Source: Dyella acidiphila
Lineage (GTDB): Bacteria; Pseudomonadota; Gammaproteobacteria; Xanthomonadales; Rhodanobacteraceae
DNA: 64,000 bases
Assembly: GCF_014863405.1 (NCBI RefSeq)
Contig: NZ_JACZZA010000008.1
Location: 248,001-312,000 of the forward strand
Reading direction: 5' to 3'
In this document: positions 37,597 through 46,684 of the stretch, in pieces
Layout: every line of letters begins with the position of its first letter
Numbering within the stretch: the first letter of the stretch is position 1
The notes under the pieces: model-generated
The model's database searches: none
What the model was told of the DNA's origin: nothing
The model's input: only the letters and a program-made list of their open reading frames with translations
Made by a program: the position numbers and the translations under genes

Positions 37597-39297
37597 TCAT
37601 GACATCTTCTTCTGAGGCCGACGATCAAGCTCACCTCGCCCCGCCAAAGCCGCTATGCGATCAGCCGTACGCAACGCGATCGCTTGAATGGTCAAAGAAG
37701 GATTGACGCCACCGACCGTGGGGAACACCGAGCCATCGCAGATCCACAAGTTGGGGATATCCCAGCTGCGGCAGTCACCATCCACGACGCTGCAACGTGG
37801 ATCGTCGCCCATCCGCGCAGTGCCGTTCAAATGGCAGGTGTCGTTGGTTTCCTCCCAGATATCCCCGACACCGGCTGCATCGAGCGCGCGCCCCATGAAA
37901 TCCAGCGCATGCCTGATAAGACGTTTGTCGTTGTCACAGAAGGAATAGGTCACGCGAGCGATCGGCAATCCGTTGGCATCTTTCTCGTCCGCCAGGGTGA
38001 CGCGGTTCCGCTCTTGCGGAAGAGTCTCGCCGACGATCTTCAATCCCACCTGATGGTTGTAGTGTTGCATTTCATCCAATAACGCCTGTCCCCACAGGCC
38101 ACGGCGATTGAGCGCGCCGGCCCAGACGATCGGCAAGGGGCCTTGGCTCATATAGCTGTATCCGCCGAAGAAATCCTTGCCAATATCGGTGTAGTTCCAG
38201 TGCTCGGTGATGGCGAGGGAAGGCGGCCCCTTATAGGCGCGGATTTCTTCCGGCATCACCCCCCAGACGGCCTGGTTGGATTGCACCATCAGGTTTTTAC
38301 CCAGCAGTCCTGAGCTGTTGCCAAGCCCGTCGGGAAACCGACTGGTGGCGGACAGCAGCAAGAGGCGAGGTGTTTCGATCGCATAGCCGGCGACCACTAC
38401 ATGGCGCGCACGCTGAAATTGGCGCTGTCCTTCGCGGATGTATTCCAGCCCGGTAACGCGGTCGTTGTTGCCCACAGCGATGCGGGTCACCATGGCCAAG
38501 TCGCGAATTTCAGCACCGGCGGCCACCGCACGCGGAATCCATGTCACCAGTGCGCTCTGCTTGGCATTGGTCGCGCAGCCTGAGACGCAGAAGCCACGAT
38601 ACACGCATGGCGGGGAATGCCCCCGTGGTGCGGACACGGTGGCCAATGGCGTAGACGTCCAGTCGATACCCAATGCTTCGGCGCCGCGGGCCAACACCCA
38701 GGCGGCGGCATTGAGCTCGTGTTCGCGATAGGGATAGCGCGGCCGTTTAGGGCCCCAGGGGTACTTCAGCGGCCCAGAAATTTTCAGGGCTTGCTCGACC
38801 TGCGTGTAGTAGTGCCACATTTCGCGCCAATCCAGCGGCCAATCAGCGCCGTAGCCAAGCAGGCTACGCGACTTGAACCATTCCGGCCGGAACCGCAGCG
38901 AGACCATCGCGAAGTGCACCGTGCTGCCGCCGATCGCCTTGCCGCTGTTATTGGTGCCTAACACCAGCGGTGTTTCACCATCGCAAAGGCGCTCATCGGT
39001 CCAGAATAACTTCTTCTGATGCGACTCATCCGAGGCAAACTCCTCCAAGGGCCGCCACCATGCACCCGCATCGAAAGCGACCACACGGAACCCCAGTTCT
39101 GATAACCGGCATGCCAGTGTGCCGCCGCCGGCACCCGTGCCGACGATGGCAAAATCGACGTCATCGTCATGTTCAAATTCACGCATCGGCACCCAGCCGC
39201 CGTGACGGAATACATCAGGAGCGCGTCCGTTTTTCCCACGAGGCTCGTCGGTGGCATCAGCGGACACGGTGTTTGCCCCGGCGTGCACGTACCTCAT
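37597..39297 (-). CDS. GMC-family oxidoreductase (gluconate 2-dehydrogenase flavoprotein type)
   Basis: A 566-residue FAD enzyme: dinucleotide motif IVGTGAGGGTLACRLSE, GSTVHFAMVSLR, a Cys-rich loop YRGFCVSGCATNAK, and the C-terminal CHLNGTARMG plus VGGVNPSLTIQAIA with the catalytic His and Asn. It should oxidise an alcohol, aldose or sugar acid and pass electrons to a membrane partner. I start it at the ATG at 39297, which lies inside the preceding gene by 41 bases; the frame is open further upstream. No signal peptide is seen; partner subunit 3 may carry export, or the reaction is cytoplasmic. Confidence 0.92.
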   Translation of the reverse strand: MRYVHAGANTVSADATDEPRGKNGRAPDVFRHGGWVPMREFEHDDDVDFAIVGTGAGGGTLACRLSELGFRVVAFDAGAWWRPLEEFASDESHQKKLFWTDERLCDGETPLVLGTNNSGKAIGGSTVHFAMVSLRFRPEWFKSRSLLGYGADWPLDWREMWHYYTQVEQALKISGPLKYPWGPKRPRYPYREHELNAAAWVLARGAEALGIDWTSTPLATVSAPRGHSPPCVYRGFCVSGCATNAKQSALVTWIPRAVAAGAEIRDLAMVTRIAVGNNDRVTGLEYIREGQRQFQRARHVVVAGYAIETPRLLLLSATSRFPDGLGNSSGLLGKNLMVQSNQAVWGVMPEEIRAYKGPPSLAITEHWNYTDIGKDFFGGYSYMSQGPLPIVWAGALNRRGLWGQALLDEMQHYNHQVGLKIVGETLPQERNRVTLADEKDANGLPIARVTYSFCDNDKRLIRHALDFMGRALDAAGVGDIWEETNDTCHLNGTARMGDDPRCSVVDGDCRSWDIPNLWICDGSVFPTVGGVNPSLTIQAIALRTADRIAALAGRGELDRRPQKKMS

Positions 39298-39898
39298 GAC
39301 CAGGTTTGGCTTCTGCTGCTTCCCAGGGATCGCGGCGGTCAAAATACATACGCACGTAGCCCCGGGGATTGGCCGGACCGCCAAAGCCGATCTGGTTCCA
39401 GGCATAGGGATGCGAATAATAGATCGCGCAAATATCCTTAAGGACGCGATTCGAAAAAAATATGTCGGAGGGCAAACCGTGCCAGGCAGGATGAACCAGT
39501 TCACCGCGCTGCATGCGTTCCAATAAAAGATGGCGCTGTGGCGCGGCAAGGGAATAATACGGTTGGCGAAATGTGGCGATGCTTTCCTCATTGAGCGCCG
39601 CCAATCCGATACGCCAAGCCTGCCGAAGCGGAGGCAGGCGCATGTCGCGGTAGCCATCGCCAGCATTTGTGCGCAAGCGCTCATCGAGCATGGCGGCGAC
39701 CGGAATTTGCGCCGCTTCCGGGGATTGCGGCATGACGCTTTCGCATACTGCCTGGAGGGTTTGCCATGCCAGTGGATCCAGGAAGCGAGATTCTGACGGT
39801 GGCGCCATGCGCTGCTTAATGACCTCACGCGTGACGTCATCCCAAGAGACAGTGCCGCGTTTGTCCAGTACGTTGTAGCCGGGATAACGGGCCTTCAT
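39257..39898 (-). CDS. Gluconate 2-dehydrogenase subunit 3-family protein
   Basis: A 213-residue protein with the subunit 3 pattern: FLDPLAWQTLQAVCESVMPQ, a helical middle (AALNEESIATF) and HPYAWNQIGFGGPANPRGY near the end. It pairs with the GMC flavoprotein encoded next. The usual Tat signal of periplasmic homologues is absent here. The ATG at 39898 overlaps the stop of the upstream membrane-protein gene by four bases. The frame opens upstream, but that part is antiparallel shadow of the preceding gene. Confidence 0.88.
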   Translation of the reverse strand: MKARYPGYNVLDKRGTVSWDDVTREVIKQRMAPPSESRFLDPLAWQTLQAVCESVMPQSPEAAQIPVAAMLDERLRTNAGDGYRDMRLPPLRQAWRIGLAALNEESIATFRQPYYSLAAPQRHLLLERMQRGELVHPAWHGLPSDIFFSNRVLKDICAIYYSHPYAWNQIGFGGPANPRGYVRMYFDRRDPWEAAEAKPGHEVRARRGKHRVR

Positions 39899-40824
39899 GA
39901 CTCCGCTTTCTCCAGTCGCAGTGCCGCAATCCCTGCCATAGCCAGTGCAGTGAGGCTTGGCGGCGCGGGCAGCGGTGGCCCACTGAGCAGGTTTTGGCTC
40001 CAATTACGCCACCCGCCTTGACTGCGTGCGACACCACGAGCATGAAACAGTACCCCGATGACACCTAGCCATTGAGCTGCAAGCAAAGCGATGCGTGCCG
40101 CCCAGTGCGGTTTGCGGCGCACGGCTGCAGCATGGATCAGCAAGGTTGCTGCAGCGGGTGCCAGCAACACCGGTGCATACATCGCGCGATGCTGAAACGA
40201 ACCCCTCAAGTGCAGTAAGCCCACTTCGCCAGCGGTACCCAACAGCCCTGCAGCACATAGGAGGGCTGTGGACTGCCAAGCAGGCAAGCCAAGTAGGCGC
40301 GGCTGCACGGCCGGCTTCTCTCTCATACGTTCTGCTACATCTCCGAACACTCCTGACAACAGCAGGGCCATGGGGGCACCGATGGGAGCGGCATAAAACA
40401 GATTGTTCCAGCACCACCCGCCCGGGCGCTTGCCGATGTTGTAGCAATGAAATGCAGTGCCCGCGATACCGATGCCGGCAGCACTCCAATAAATGGCATG
40501 CCGCACGACGTGGCGCCTGGGGCGCGAGTCACCGCTGCTATGAATACCTGCCATCAGTGCACACAACGAAGACGCCAGGGGCAAAGTCATCGCAGGATTC
40601 GTAAACGAACCGCGATAGTGTTCCATCGCACTGTCAGCCAATACTGACCAGGCTAATAACGACGAACTACGGGTGAACGAATGGGCGGCCTTAAGCTGCC
40701 CCGGCGCTTGCATGCACTTACGGGTTTTATGGTGCAGAAATGTTCTGTCTCGATGGTACAGAGCCGCGATCGCCAGCCCTCCGGCGACAATGCAGCTCAA
40801 CCCAAACACCTGCTTACGCTTCAT
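39895..40824 (-). CDS. Two-repeat membrane protein with conserved His triads
   Basis: A 309-residue membrane protein of unknown family. It is built of two homologous halves. Half 1 has MEHYRGSF (H69), AGIH (H95) and TAFHCYNIG (H126); half 2 has LLHLRGSF (H204), LLIH (H230) and VLFHARGVA (H260). Spacing of the His is 26/31 and 26/30, and a GGW motif follows each last His. About eight hydrophobic segments are predicted. It heads the operon with the subunit-3 and GMC genes, where other bacteria have a cytochrome c subunit, so it may be the electron acceptor or membrane anchor (inference). Confidence 0.75.
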   Translation of the reverse strand: MKRKQVFGLSCIVAGGLAIAALYHRDRTFLHHKTRKCMQAPGQLKAAHSFTRSSSLLAWSVLADSAMEHYRGSFTNPAMTLPLASSLCALMAGIHSSGDSRPRRHVVRHAIYWSAAGIGIAGTAFHCYNIGKRPGGWCWNNLFYAAPIGAPMALLLSGVFGDVAERMREKPAVQPRLLGLPAWQSTALLCAAGLLGTAGEVGLLHLRGSFQHRAMYAPVLLAPAAATLLIHAAAVRRKPHWAARIALLAAQWLGVIGVLFHARGVARSQGGWRNWSQNLLSGPPLPAPPSLTALAMAGIAALRLEKAES

Positions 40825-41117
40825 AAAGACCCAGCATCAAGGCACGAATAGTTACCGCGCCGACCGTAAGTCCCTGTCTGTTTAACGCACGTGCACGGCG
40901 TGTCCTTTCAATATGATGGGGTAAAGCGGATGACGCGTCTCTGCTAAACGTGCTCTCGCTTCTGCATCGCAATAGATGCATGTCACCAAGTAACGGCGAA
41001 AAGGATGGCGTCCATCAAATGAGCACCATCAGCGCTCCAAGACGAATACTTCACACCGCGTAAATTTGGGCTTGCGCAGCATCGTCTAAAGAAGCCTTGC
41101 GAGATCAGGAATCAACG

Positions 41118-42218
41118 GTGTCGACGTTATCCGACAATGGCCCCAAACCCCGCATGCCTTTGCCCCGGGATATGGCCATCGTCTACCAAGGCGGCACGTT
41201 TTTCCTCGCTCTGTCGGCGGCTCTATATCTGGCGCGGGAAGTGCTCTTGCCTCTCGTACTGGCATTCTTCCTGAAGCTTCTTTTGCAGCCTGGTATGAAA
41301 TGGTTGAGGCGTTTACGCATCCCTCGGCTTGCAGCGGCACTTTTTGCGGTGGTATTGCTGGTGGGCGTGATCGCGGGCTTGGGAGATCTGCTGAGTTCTC
41401 CAGCAGCCCACTGGGCGCAACGGCTGCCCGAAGGATTGCCACGCTTGCAAGAACGTGTACGGCTTATAAGCCATCCCATCAACGCGCTCATCAATCTACT
41501 CAAGCACGCCAAGAGCGTCGTGGTGGGTGGTGGCCCTTCCGGGCCGCCGGTGGAAGACACCGACATGCAGCAGCTCCTCCTATCGACTGCTCACGATCTT
41601 GTATCAGGTTTCGTCTGGACCATGTTGATGCTGTTCTTTCTCTTGATCGCCGGAGATACGTTTCTTCGGCGGCTGGTAGAGGTCATGCCTACGTTTGGCG
41701 ACAAGCGCCAGGTGATTGATATTTCCCTGCAGGTGGAGTGCGACATTTCCGTCTATTTGACCACCATCACCATTATGAACGTGCTGGTGGGCATTATTAC
41801 TGGCCTGGGCATGTGGTGGCTTGGCCTGTCCGATCCGCTGTTATGGGGTGTGGTGGCCTTCATGCTCAACTACGTCCCGATCTTCGGTCCGATATCGGGC
41901 ATGGGCATGTTTTTGGGGGTGGGCATGTTGAGTCTTGACCCGCTATGGAAAGCGTTCCTACCGATGGTGTTGTACCTAGGCATCCATGTGGTTGAAGCCG
42001 ACATTGTCACGCCAGTGCTCCTTGCCCGGAGCTTCACGCTTAATCCCGTGCTAGTCATGGCATCATTGCTCTTCTGGGACTGGCTATGGGGCATTCCTGG
42101 CGCCGTACTTGCCGTGCCGCTGCTGGCGATCTTCAAGATCATCTGCGACCGGGTTGAGCCGTTGGCGGCACTCGGGCATTTTCTGGAGGGTGAGCGATGG
42201 CGGATTTGGGAGCCCTAG
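41118..42218 (+). CDS. AI-2E-family transporter (PerM-type permease)
   Basis: A 366-residue membrane protein with about eight helices and the AI-2E transporter signatures: LPLVLAFFLKLLLQPGMKWL early, YLTTITIMNVLVGIITGL in the middle and LNYVPIFGPISG near the end. Members export various solutes; AI-2 itself is rarely the substrate. I use the GTG at 41118, because AGGA lies 8 bases upstream; a TTG at 41097 has no site. It has no evident operon partners. Confidence 0.88.
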   Translation: MSTLSDNGPKPRMPLPRDMAIVYQGGTFFLALSAALYLAREVLLPLVLAFFLKLLLQPGMKWLRRLRIPRLAAALFAVVLLVGVIAGLGDLLSSPAAHWAQRLPEGLPRLQERVRLISHPINALINLLKHAKSVVVGGGPSGPPVEDTDMQQLLLSTAHDLVSGFVWTMLMLFFLLIAGDTFLRRLVEVMPTFGDKRQVIDISLQVECDISVYLTTITIMNVLVGIITGLGMWWLGLSDPLLWGVVAFMLNYVPIFGPISGMGMFLGVGMLSLDPLWKAFLPMVLYLGIHVVEADIVTPVLLARSFTLNPVLVMASLLFWDWLWGIPGAVLAVPLLAIFKIICDRVEPLAALGHFLEGERWRIWEP

Positions 42219-42287
42219 TGTTACCGCGCGCGCAGCTTAGGTATATGCGTTTGATCCATGCGACTGTCCGTGTGCATCCCCGGATCA

Positions 42288-42842
42288 CTATTTAGCCTTG
42301 GAGATATCCTCGTCCGAAGGGTGCCAGAAATAATCCGCATCCAGAACCGTACCCCATTTGGTCGTGCGCAGATTCCCAGATACAAACATGCGAATGCCAG
42401 GAGTCAAAAATTCCTCCAGGTCCTCGGCAAGTTCCGGAGCAAAGTGCACGGTAACGCCGTTTTGGAAGAGTAAGCCCCTCCGCTCGCCACGCGGGCCATA
42501 AAGCACTCGCTCTACTTCCCCTTCCATTTCGCGTTTTGCTGTGCGAGATCGTTTCTCGGCACGAGGCCGGTCGGGCGTGCCATGGTCCTCAATGCGCAAA
42601 CCATGGGCCGATTCGATGAGCACTGCTGCAATCACATCGGCATTGCGCGGTTTGATCCCTCGCGCATAGACGAGATCTCCAGCTGTCACTGCCCGTGTAA
42701 GAGCCCTTCCGAGGTGGGGAGGTACAAGTACCTGCTGACCTTCGACGGATATGAATCCTTCCACGTAGCCTTCAGGGTTCACCAGAAACTGGCGCACGCG
42801 GTGCTTGGTTTCGGGTAAGGATTGAGGGTCGATCCAATGCAT
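42288..42842 (-). CDS. Unknown protein with two repeated beta-rich domains
   Basis: A 184-residue protein. Two similar segments, one around PEGYVEGFISVEGQQVLVPP (about 23-42) and one around PRGERRGLLFQNGVTVHFAP (about 116-135), are each followed by a helix and a V-x-x-G strand. The pattern (glycine, strand, phospho-site-free loop, Pro) suggests two OB-like barrels. A highly charged linker (RPRAEKRSRTAKREMEG) joins them. I know no function. It ends convergent to the permease gene. Confidence 0.6.
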   Translation of the reverse strand: MHWIDPQSLPETKHRVRQFLVNPEGYVEGFISVEGQQVLVPPHLGRALTRAVTAGDLVYARGIKPRNADVIAAVLIESAHGLRIEDHGTPDRPRAEKRSRTAKREMEGEVERVLYGPRGERRGLLFQNGVTVHFAPELAEDLEEFLTPGIRMFVSGNLRTTKWGTVLDADYFWHPSDEDISKAK

Positions 42843-43537
42843 GGTGGCCAGTCATCCTTCGCCAGTCATCCTTCGAAAGTATGTGAGAGTGTAAAAGCCT
42901 GCGCGCCAATCACGCGTGACTAAAACGTCATAAGTGTGCGCATTCCATCACTATCGCAATCTACGGGACGGCGACCTTTTGTAAACGCGCGGCAGGCGAT
43001 CGGCGGTGTAACGTGCCGCCATGAAATACGCTCGGTACGAATTGGAGATCGGCCTGGTGCGGCGTACTGCGTCACGGGAGGATGCCGGGTTAGCGCCTTC
43101 AATATGGGAGGCGTGGCACGTCCTTACGCGCCGTTGGCATCAGCGCGGGCGCGCATCCGCATCACATCCGAGGGAAGCCTGCGAGCGGATACGTTTAGCT
43201 ATCTAGCGATCACGCTGCCAAAAAGCTTTCGAGATGTTCTCTGTTGTCTTCAAGGTCTATGAGAGGAACGTCAAGGCCACGGAGGCGATTCGTCAGCGCG
43301 CATTGATCTGATTGCCAGCAAAGGCAATCAAGCGAAGAGGGTGTGACACGCGGTGCATGGAACGTTCACTGCGCATGAACCGTGGCGCCGTAGGATGACA
43401 ACGGGATTGTGCGGCGTGCCGGGGAAAAGCAGAGCAAGCGCTTATAGAGGTAAAGAAAACAGAAAAGATCGCTTGAGACCATGGCAGCCTGAAAGATCGG
43501 CAGGTGGTTGGGAGACGCATCATGATGAGGACTGTGC
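42843..43537. other. Non-coding 695-base region with a short tandem duplication
   Basis: No frame here has a ribosome site plus recognisable protein. GCCAGTCATCCTTC occurs twice in tandem with a 14-base period at 42847-42874, just upstream of the 42842 start, so it looks like a recent slippage. The rest is mixed, with frames such as 42936-43262 and 43021-43206 lacking support. The region should hold the promoter of the 43538 operon. Confidence 0.5.
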
Positions 43538-44803
43538 ATGGCGCAGAGGAGTGAAAGGAAGGCTTGCCATGATGCCGGGCGCCGCCCGCCATGTCGCGCA
43601 CCCCATCGCTCAGCTATGGCTGAGCTGGAACGCTCTCTGGCGCGCACGCACTGCAACATGACGGCGCGCCGTCATCCGCAGCCTCATATTGTCATCGCCA
43701 TTCCGGTATGCAATGAAGTGGAGCGTATCGTGGCCTGCATGGAGGCGATCGAGGCGCAGGACGATGGACACAATACTGCGTGGACGGCAGGGATCGTGCG
43801 GTCGGTACTCTTGACGAATAGCTGTACTGACGGAACCTATGAATTGCTGCTCAGGCATACGGCGCGCTGGCACATGGCGACGACCGTCTATGATGTTACG
43901 TTGCCGCGAACACTTCGCAATGCAGGTCACGCCCGCTGGCTGGCCAACCATGCGGCACTGGATCTTCTTCCTGCACGCGGCGGCATGTTATTCATGACCG
44001 ACGCTGACAGCATTGTGCCACCCAACTGGGTCGCCAACTATGTGTCCTTGCTACGCGCCGGTTACGATGCGGTGATCGGCAGGGTGGATCTGTGCGAGGA
44101 AGACTGCACCGATTTGCCAGCAAGTCTTCGTGGTCGCTGTGAGCACGAGGAACGCTATATCGCGTTGCTTGATGAGTTGGAATGCTTGCTGGATCCGGTT
44201 CCTGATGATCCCTGGCCGAGACACTACAGTGCGTCGGGTGCGAATGTCGCGCTACGCACCGAGGTTCTCACTGCCATTGGTGACTTCCCGCGCGTAGCCT
44301 GTCACGAAGACAAATGCCTAGCCCGAGCACTGGAGGTGCAGGGCTGCCGTGTCCGCCATGATGACCTCACGCGGGTACACACTTCAGGACGACTCTTTGG
44401 GCGTGCGGCGGGGGGAATGGCCGATACGCTGCGGCTTCGCTCGCGTCAGCCACATTCGCCTTGTGATGAGCGTCTGGAGCTCGCGGACCGAGCGCATATC
44501 CGCGCTCACCTTCGCGGCACGCTGCGAACGGCTTACACCGCAGGCGTGCCTTCTTTCTGCACACTTATGGGCATCTTCGAGGACTTCGCTCTTGACGTAC
44601 CAGATTGGCTGGAACGGTCCATTGTTCATCCGTTTCCCGCATTCTGGGCACTCTTGGAGCAACGCCATCCAAGTCTGAGTCGCGAAGCCATGCGGCCGGA
44701 ACAGTTATCTGGCGAAATTGAGCGCGCAAAGCATCTTTTGAATGCCGTACGGCACCACCGAATGCAGCCGGCCTCGGTCATGGCCGAAGAGCACATCGCA
44801 TGA
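43538..44803 (+). CDS. Family 2 glycosyltransferase
   Basis: A 421-residue soluble GT2 (GT-A fold). IVIAIPVCNE starts the domain, NSCTDGTYELL is the nucleotide-sugar site, and TDADSIVPPNWV is the DXD-type motif. The acceptor part includes HYSASGANVALR and CHEDKCLARALE. There are no membrane helices. The start is uncertain: 43538 has GAGGA before it, but the 40 residues before MTARRHPQ look atypical; the ATG at 43658 is the alternative. It is the first gene of the four-gene cluster with overlapping stops and starts. Confidence 0.85.
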   Translation: MAQRSERKACHDAGRRPPCRAPHRSAMAELERSLARTHCNMTARRHPQPHIVIAIPVCNEVERIVACMEAIEAQDDGHNTAWTAGIVRSVLLTNSCTDGTYELLLRHTARWHMATTVYDVTLPRTLRNAGHARWLANHAALDLLPARGGMLFMTDADSIVPPNWVANYVSLLRAGYDAVIGRVDLCEEDCTDLPASLRGRCEHEERYIALLDELECLLDPVPDDPWPRHYSASGANVALRTEVLTAIGDFPRVACHEDKCLARALEVQGCRVRHDDLTRVHTSGRLFGRAAGGMADTLRLRSRQPHSPCDERLELADRAHIRAHLRGTLRTAYTAGVPSFCTLMGIFEDFALDVPDWLERSIVHPFPAFWALLEQRHPSLSREAMRPEQLSGEIERAKHLLNAVRHHRMQPASVMAEEHIA

Positions 44804-45957
44804 GCCCTCGCACGGTTTCTCACAACGAATGTGCGCACTCTCTGAGCGTACTAACTGCCTTACGGCAGCACGCATCTGCACTGGCACAAGCCGCTATTGA
44901 GGACGATGTCACTGAAGCTTTCCCTCATCGCGCGATACGGATACTGGAAAGTGCCGGCTGTTTGCATGCCGTCTTGCCACCTGAGCGAGGAGGGCTTGGC
45001 CTGGGGTGGATGCCGGCTTCCACCCCGTTGTTGCTGGATTTGCTTCGCGCCATGGGCGGCATCCATTTGTCAGCCGCACGCTTGTTCGAGGGTCATGTCA
45101 ATGCATTCGAGCTCCTGTGGACATGCGGCACCCCTGATCAACGAGATGCTGTATGTGCCTATATCAGGCGGGGCGAGTTGCTTGGGGTTTGGAACGCGCC
45201 CTCTTTTCGTGGCGAATTGACGCTCACTACCAACACCAAAGGTAGCTATACGCTGGAGGGTCCCAAGGCATACGCGTCGGGCGCGGGAGGCATCCGCCGG
45301 CCGCTAGTGACGGCCCAACACCCTGAGCTGGGCTTGCTGATAGTGTGGCCGGATTTGCCCTATGAGATAGGTCCGGCGGACGATTGGCTCATGCATGGCA
45401 TGCGCGCATCCATGACCCGGTCCGTGCGCTTTCATGGTGAAGTGGACCACGATCATGTGTTTGGCACGCACGATGACTACCATCGGCAACCTGGCTTCTC
45501 AGGTGGAGCGTGGCGCTTCCTGGCCGCTCAGTTGGGGGCAGGGGAGGCGCTGGTTGAAGGAATGCGTGACAGTCTGGTGCAACGGCGACGTGCCATTGAC
45601 ACATGCCAGCAGCTGCGGATGAGCGAATGCATGGTAGCGCTGGATACCGCCCGCAAGTGGGTCTCGGACGCCGCCGTGTATCTACGCCGTTCCGAATTAT
45701 CTATCGAGGCTATCGTCTGCCATGCGAATGAGGCCCGCATAGTCGTGGAGCGCGCGCTGTTGGACGTGCTTGAACGTGTGCATCGTGGCGTAGGACTACA
45801 AAGCTTTTCACGATCTTCACCGCTGGAGCGGATAGCACGCGACCTGGCCACGTATCTCAGGCAGCCAGCTCCGGATGCGTTGTTAATCGCGGTAGGCGAG
45901 CAGGCCTTCAAGACTCCGTTACCTGGATTGCTGGGCGGCCCTTACGACCATGAATAG
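44800..45957 (+). CDS. Acyl-CoA dehydrogenase-superfamily flavoprotein
   Basis: A 385-residue protein of the acyl-CoA dehydrogenase fold: an N-terminal helical domain, the sheet region GELLGVWNAP, LEGPKAYASGAGG, and the C-terminal four-helix part ending RIARDLATYLRQPAPDALL. I do not see the usual catalytic Glu segment of medium-chain enzymes, and the end looks more like the DszC/monooxygenase branch. It could therefore be an oxygenase or a dehydrogenase acting on an unusual substrate. It overlaps the GT2 gene by four bases and the deacetylase gene by eight. Confidence 0.82.
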   Translation: MSPRTVSHNECAHSLSVLTALRQHASALAQAAIEDDVTEAFPHRAIRILESAGCLHAVLPPERGGLGLGWMPASTPLLLDLLRAMGGIHLSAARLFEGHVNAFELLWTCGTPDQRDAVCAYIRRGELLGVWNAPSFRGELTLTTNTKGSYTLEGPKAYASGAGGIRRPLVTAQHPELGLLIVWPDLPYEIGPADDWLMHGMRASMTRSVRFHGEVDHDHVFGTHDDYHRQPGFSGGAWRFLAAQLGAGEALVEGMRDSLVQRRRAIDTCQQLRMSECMVALDTARKWVSDAAVYLRRSELSIEAIVCHANEARIVVERALLDVLERVHRGVGLQSFSRSSPLERIARDLATYLRQPAPDALLIAVGEQAFKTPLPGLLGGPYDHE

Positions 45958-46684
45958 CTGCGCCGCGCACATCTTGAATACATTTCCATGGCGTGATCCT
46001 GCCCGTATGGCGTTGGACCGCGATGTGCTGGTCGTCGCGCCGCATCCTGACGATGAAAGCCTGGGATGCGGCGGACTTCTTGCATGGGCGGCGGCAACCC
46101 AGCACCGGCCCCGCGTCTTGTTCCTGACTGATGGAGAAAAGTCACATCCCGGCTCAGCCAGCTACCCACCCGAACGATTGGGAAAGGTTCGCCGTAAAGA
46201 GGCGGTGCATGCCTGTGCGACCTTAGGCATGACTCATCATGACGTAACGTTTCTCGGCCTTCCCGACGCGGGACTCGACTCACTGGGCGAGGAAGACTTG
46301 GCCGAATCGGTCGCCGCGATTCGCCACTGGTTATCATGGTCGCCGCGGGCCCTGGTCGGTGTGACGGCAATGACTGATGCGCATGGCGATCACATTGCTG
46401 CGCATCGTTTGGTAAAGGCTGCTTTGGCAGGTCAACAGCAGCATCGGCTATTCGCCTACCCTGTATGGACGTGGCTACAGTCAGGGCATTCTTGTTTATG
46501 GAATACCTATGGATGGCGTGTTGATATTGGATTGTATCGACGCCAGAAGGAAGCAGCCATTGCTTGCCACGCAACGCAGCACGGCCAATTAATCGTCGAC
46601 AGTCCTGATGCTTTCGTACTTCCGCCCGAGCTTCTGAGTCACGTGTGTCGCGGGTACGAGGTCTTGCTTGATGCCCACTTTTGA
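45950..46684 (+). CDS. PIG-L family deacetylase
   Basis: A 244-residue LmbE/PIG-L zinc deacetylase. APHPDDESLGCGG carries the zinc His-Asp-Asp motif; AHGDHIAAH gives the third ligand. Members deacetylate N-acetylglucosamine conjugates (GlcNAc-PI, mycothiol, bacillithiol) and related sugars. It overlaps the flavoprotein gene by 8 bases and the NodS-type methyltransferase gene by 14. A C-terminal remnant of a second copy lies at 58127. The product could be an N-deacetylated sugar lipid or nucleotide sugar (inference). Confidence 0.92.
   Translation: MNSCAAHILNTFPWRDPARMALDRDVLVVAPHPDDESLGCGGLLAWAAATQHRPRVLFLTDGEKSHPGSASYPPERLGKVRRKEAVHACATLGMTHHDVTFLGLPDAGLDSLGEEDLAESVAAIRHWLSWSPRALVGVTAMTDAHGDHIAAHRLVKAALAGQQQHRLFAYPVWTWLQSGHSCLWNTYGWRVDIGLYRRQKEAAIACHATQHGQLIVDSPDAFVLPPELLSHVCRGYEVLLDAHF

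Noticed and set aside
42936-43262. Open frames of 61-108 codons in the gap before the glycosyltransferase gene
   Set aside because: No ribosome site, no recognisable protein text, and they overlap each other in different frames.
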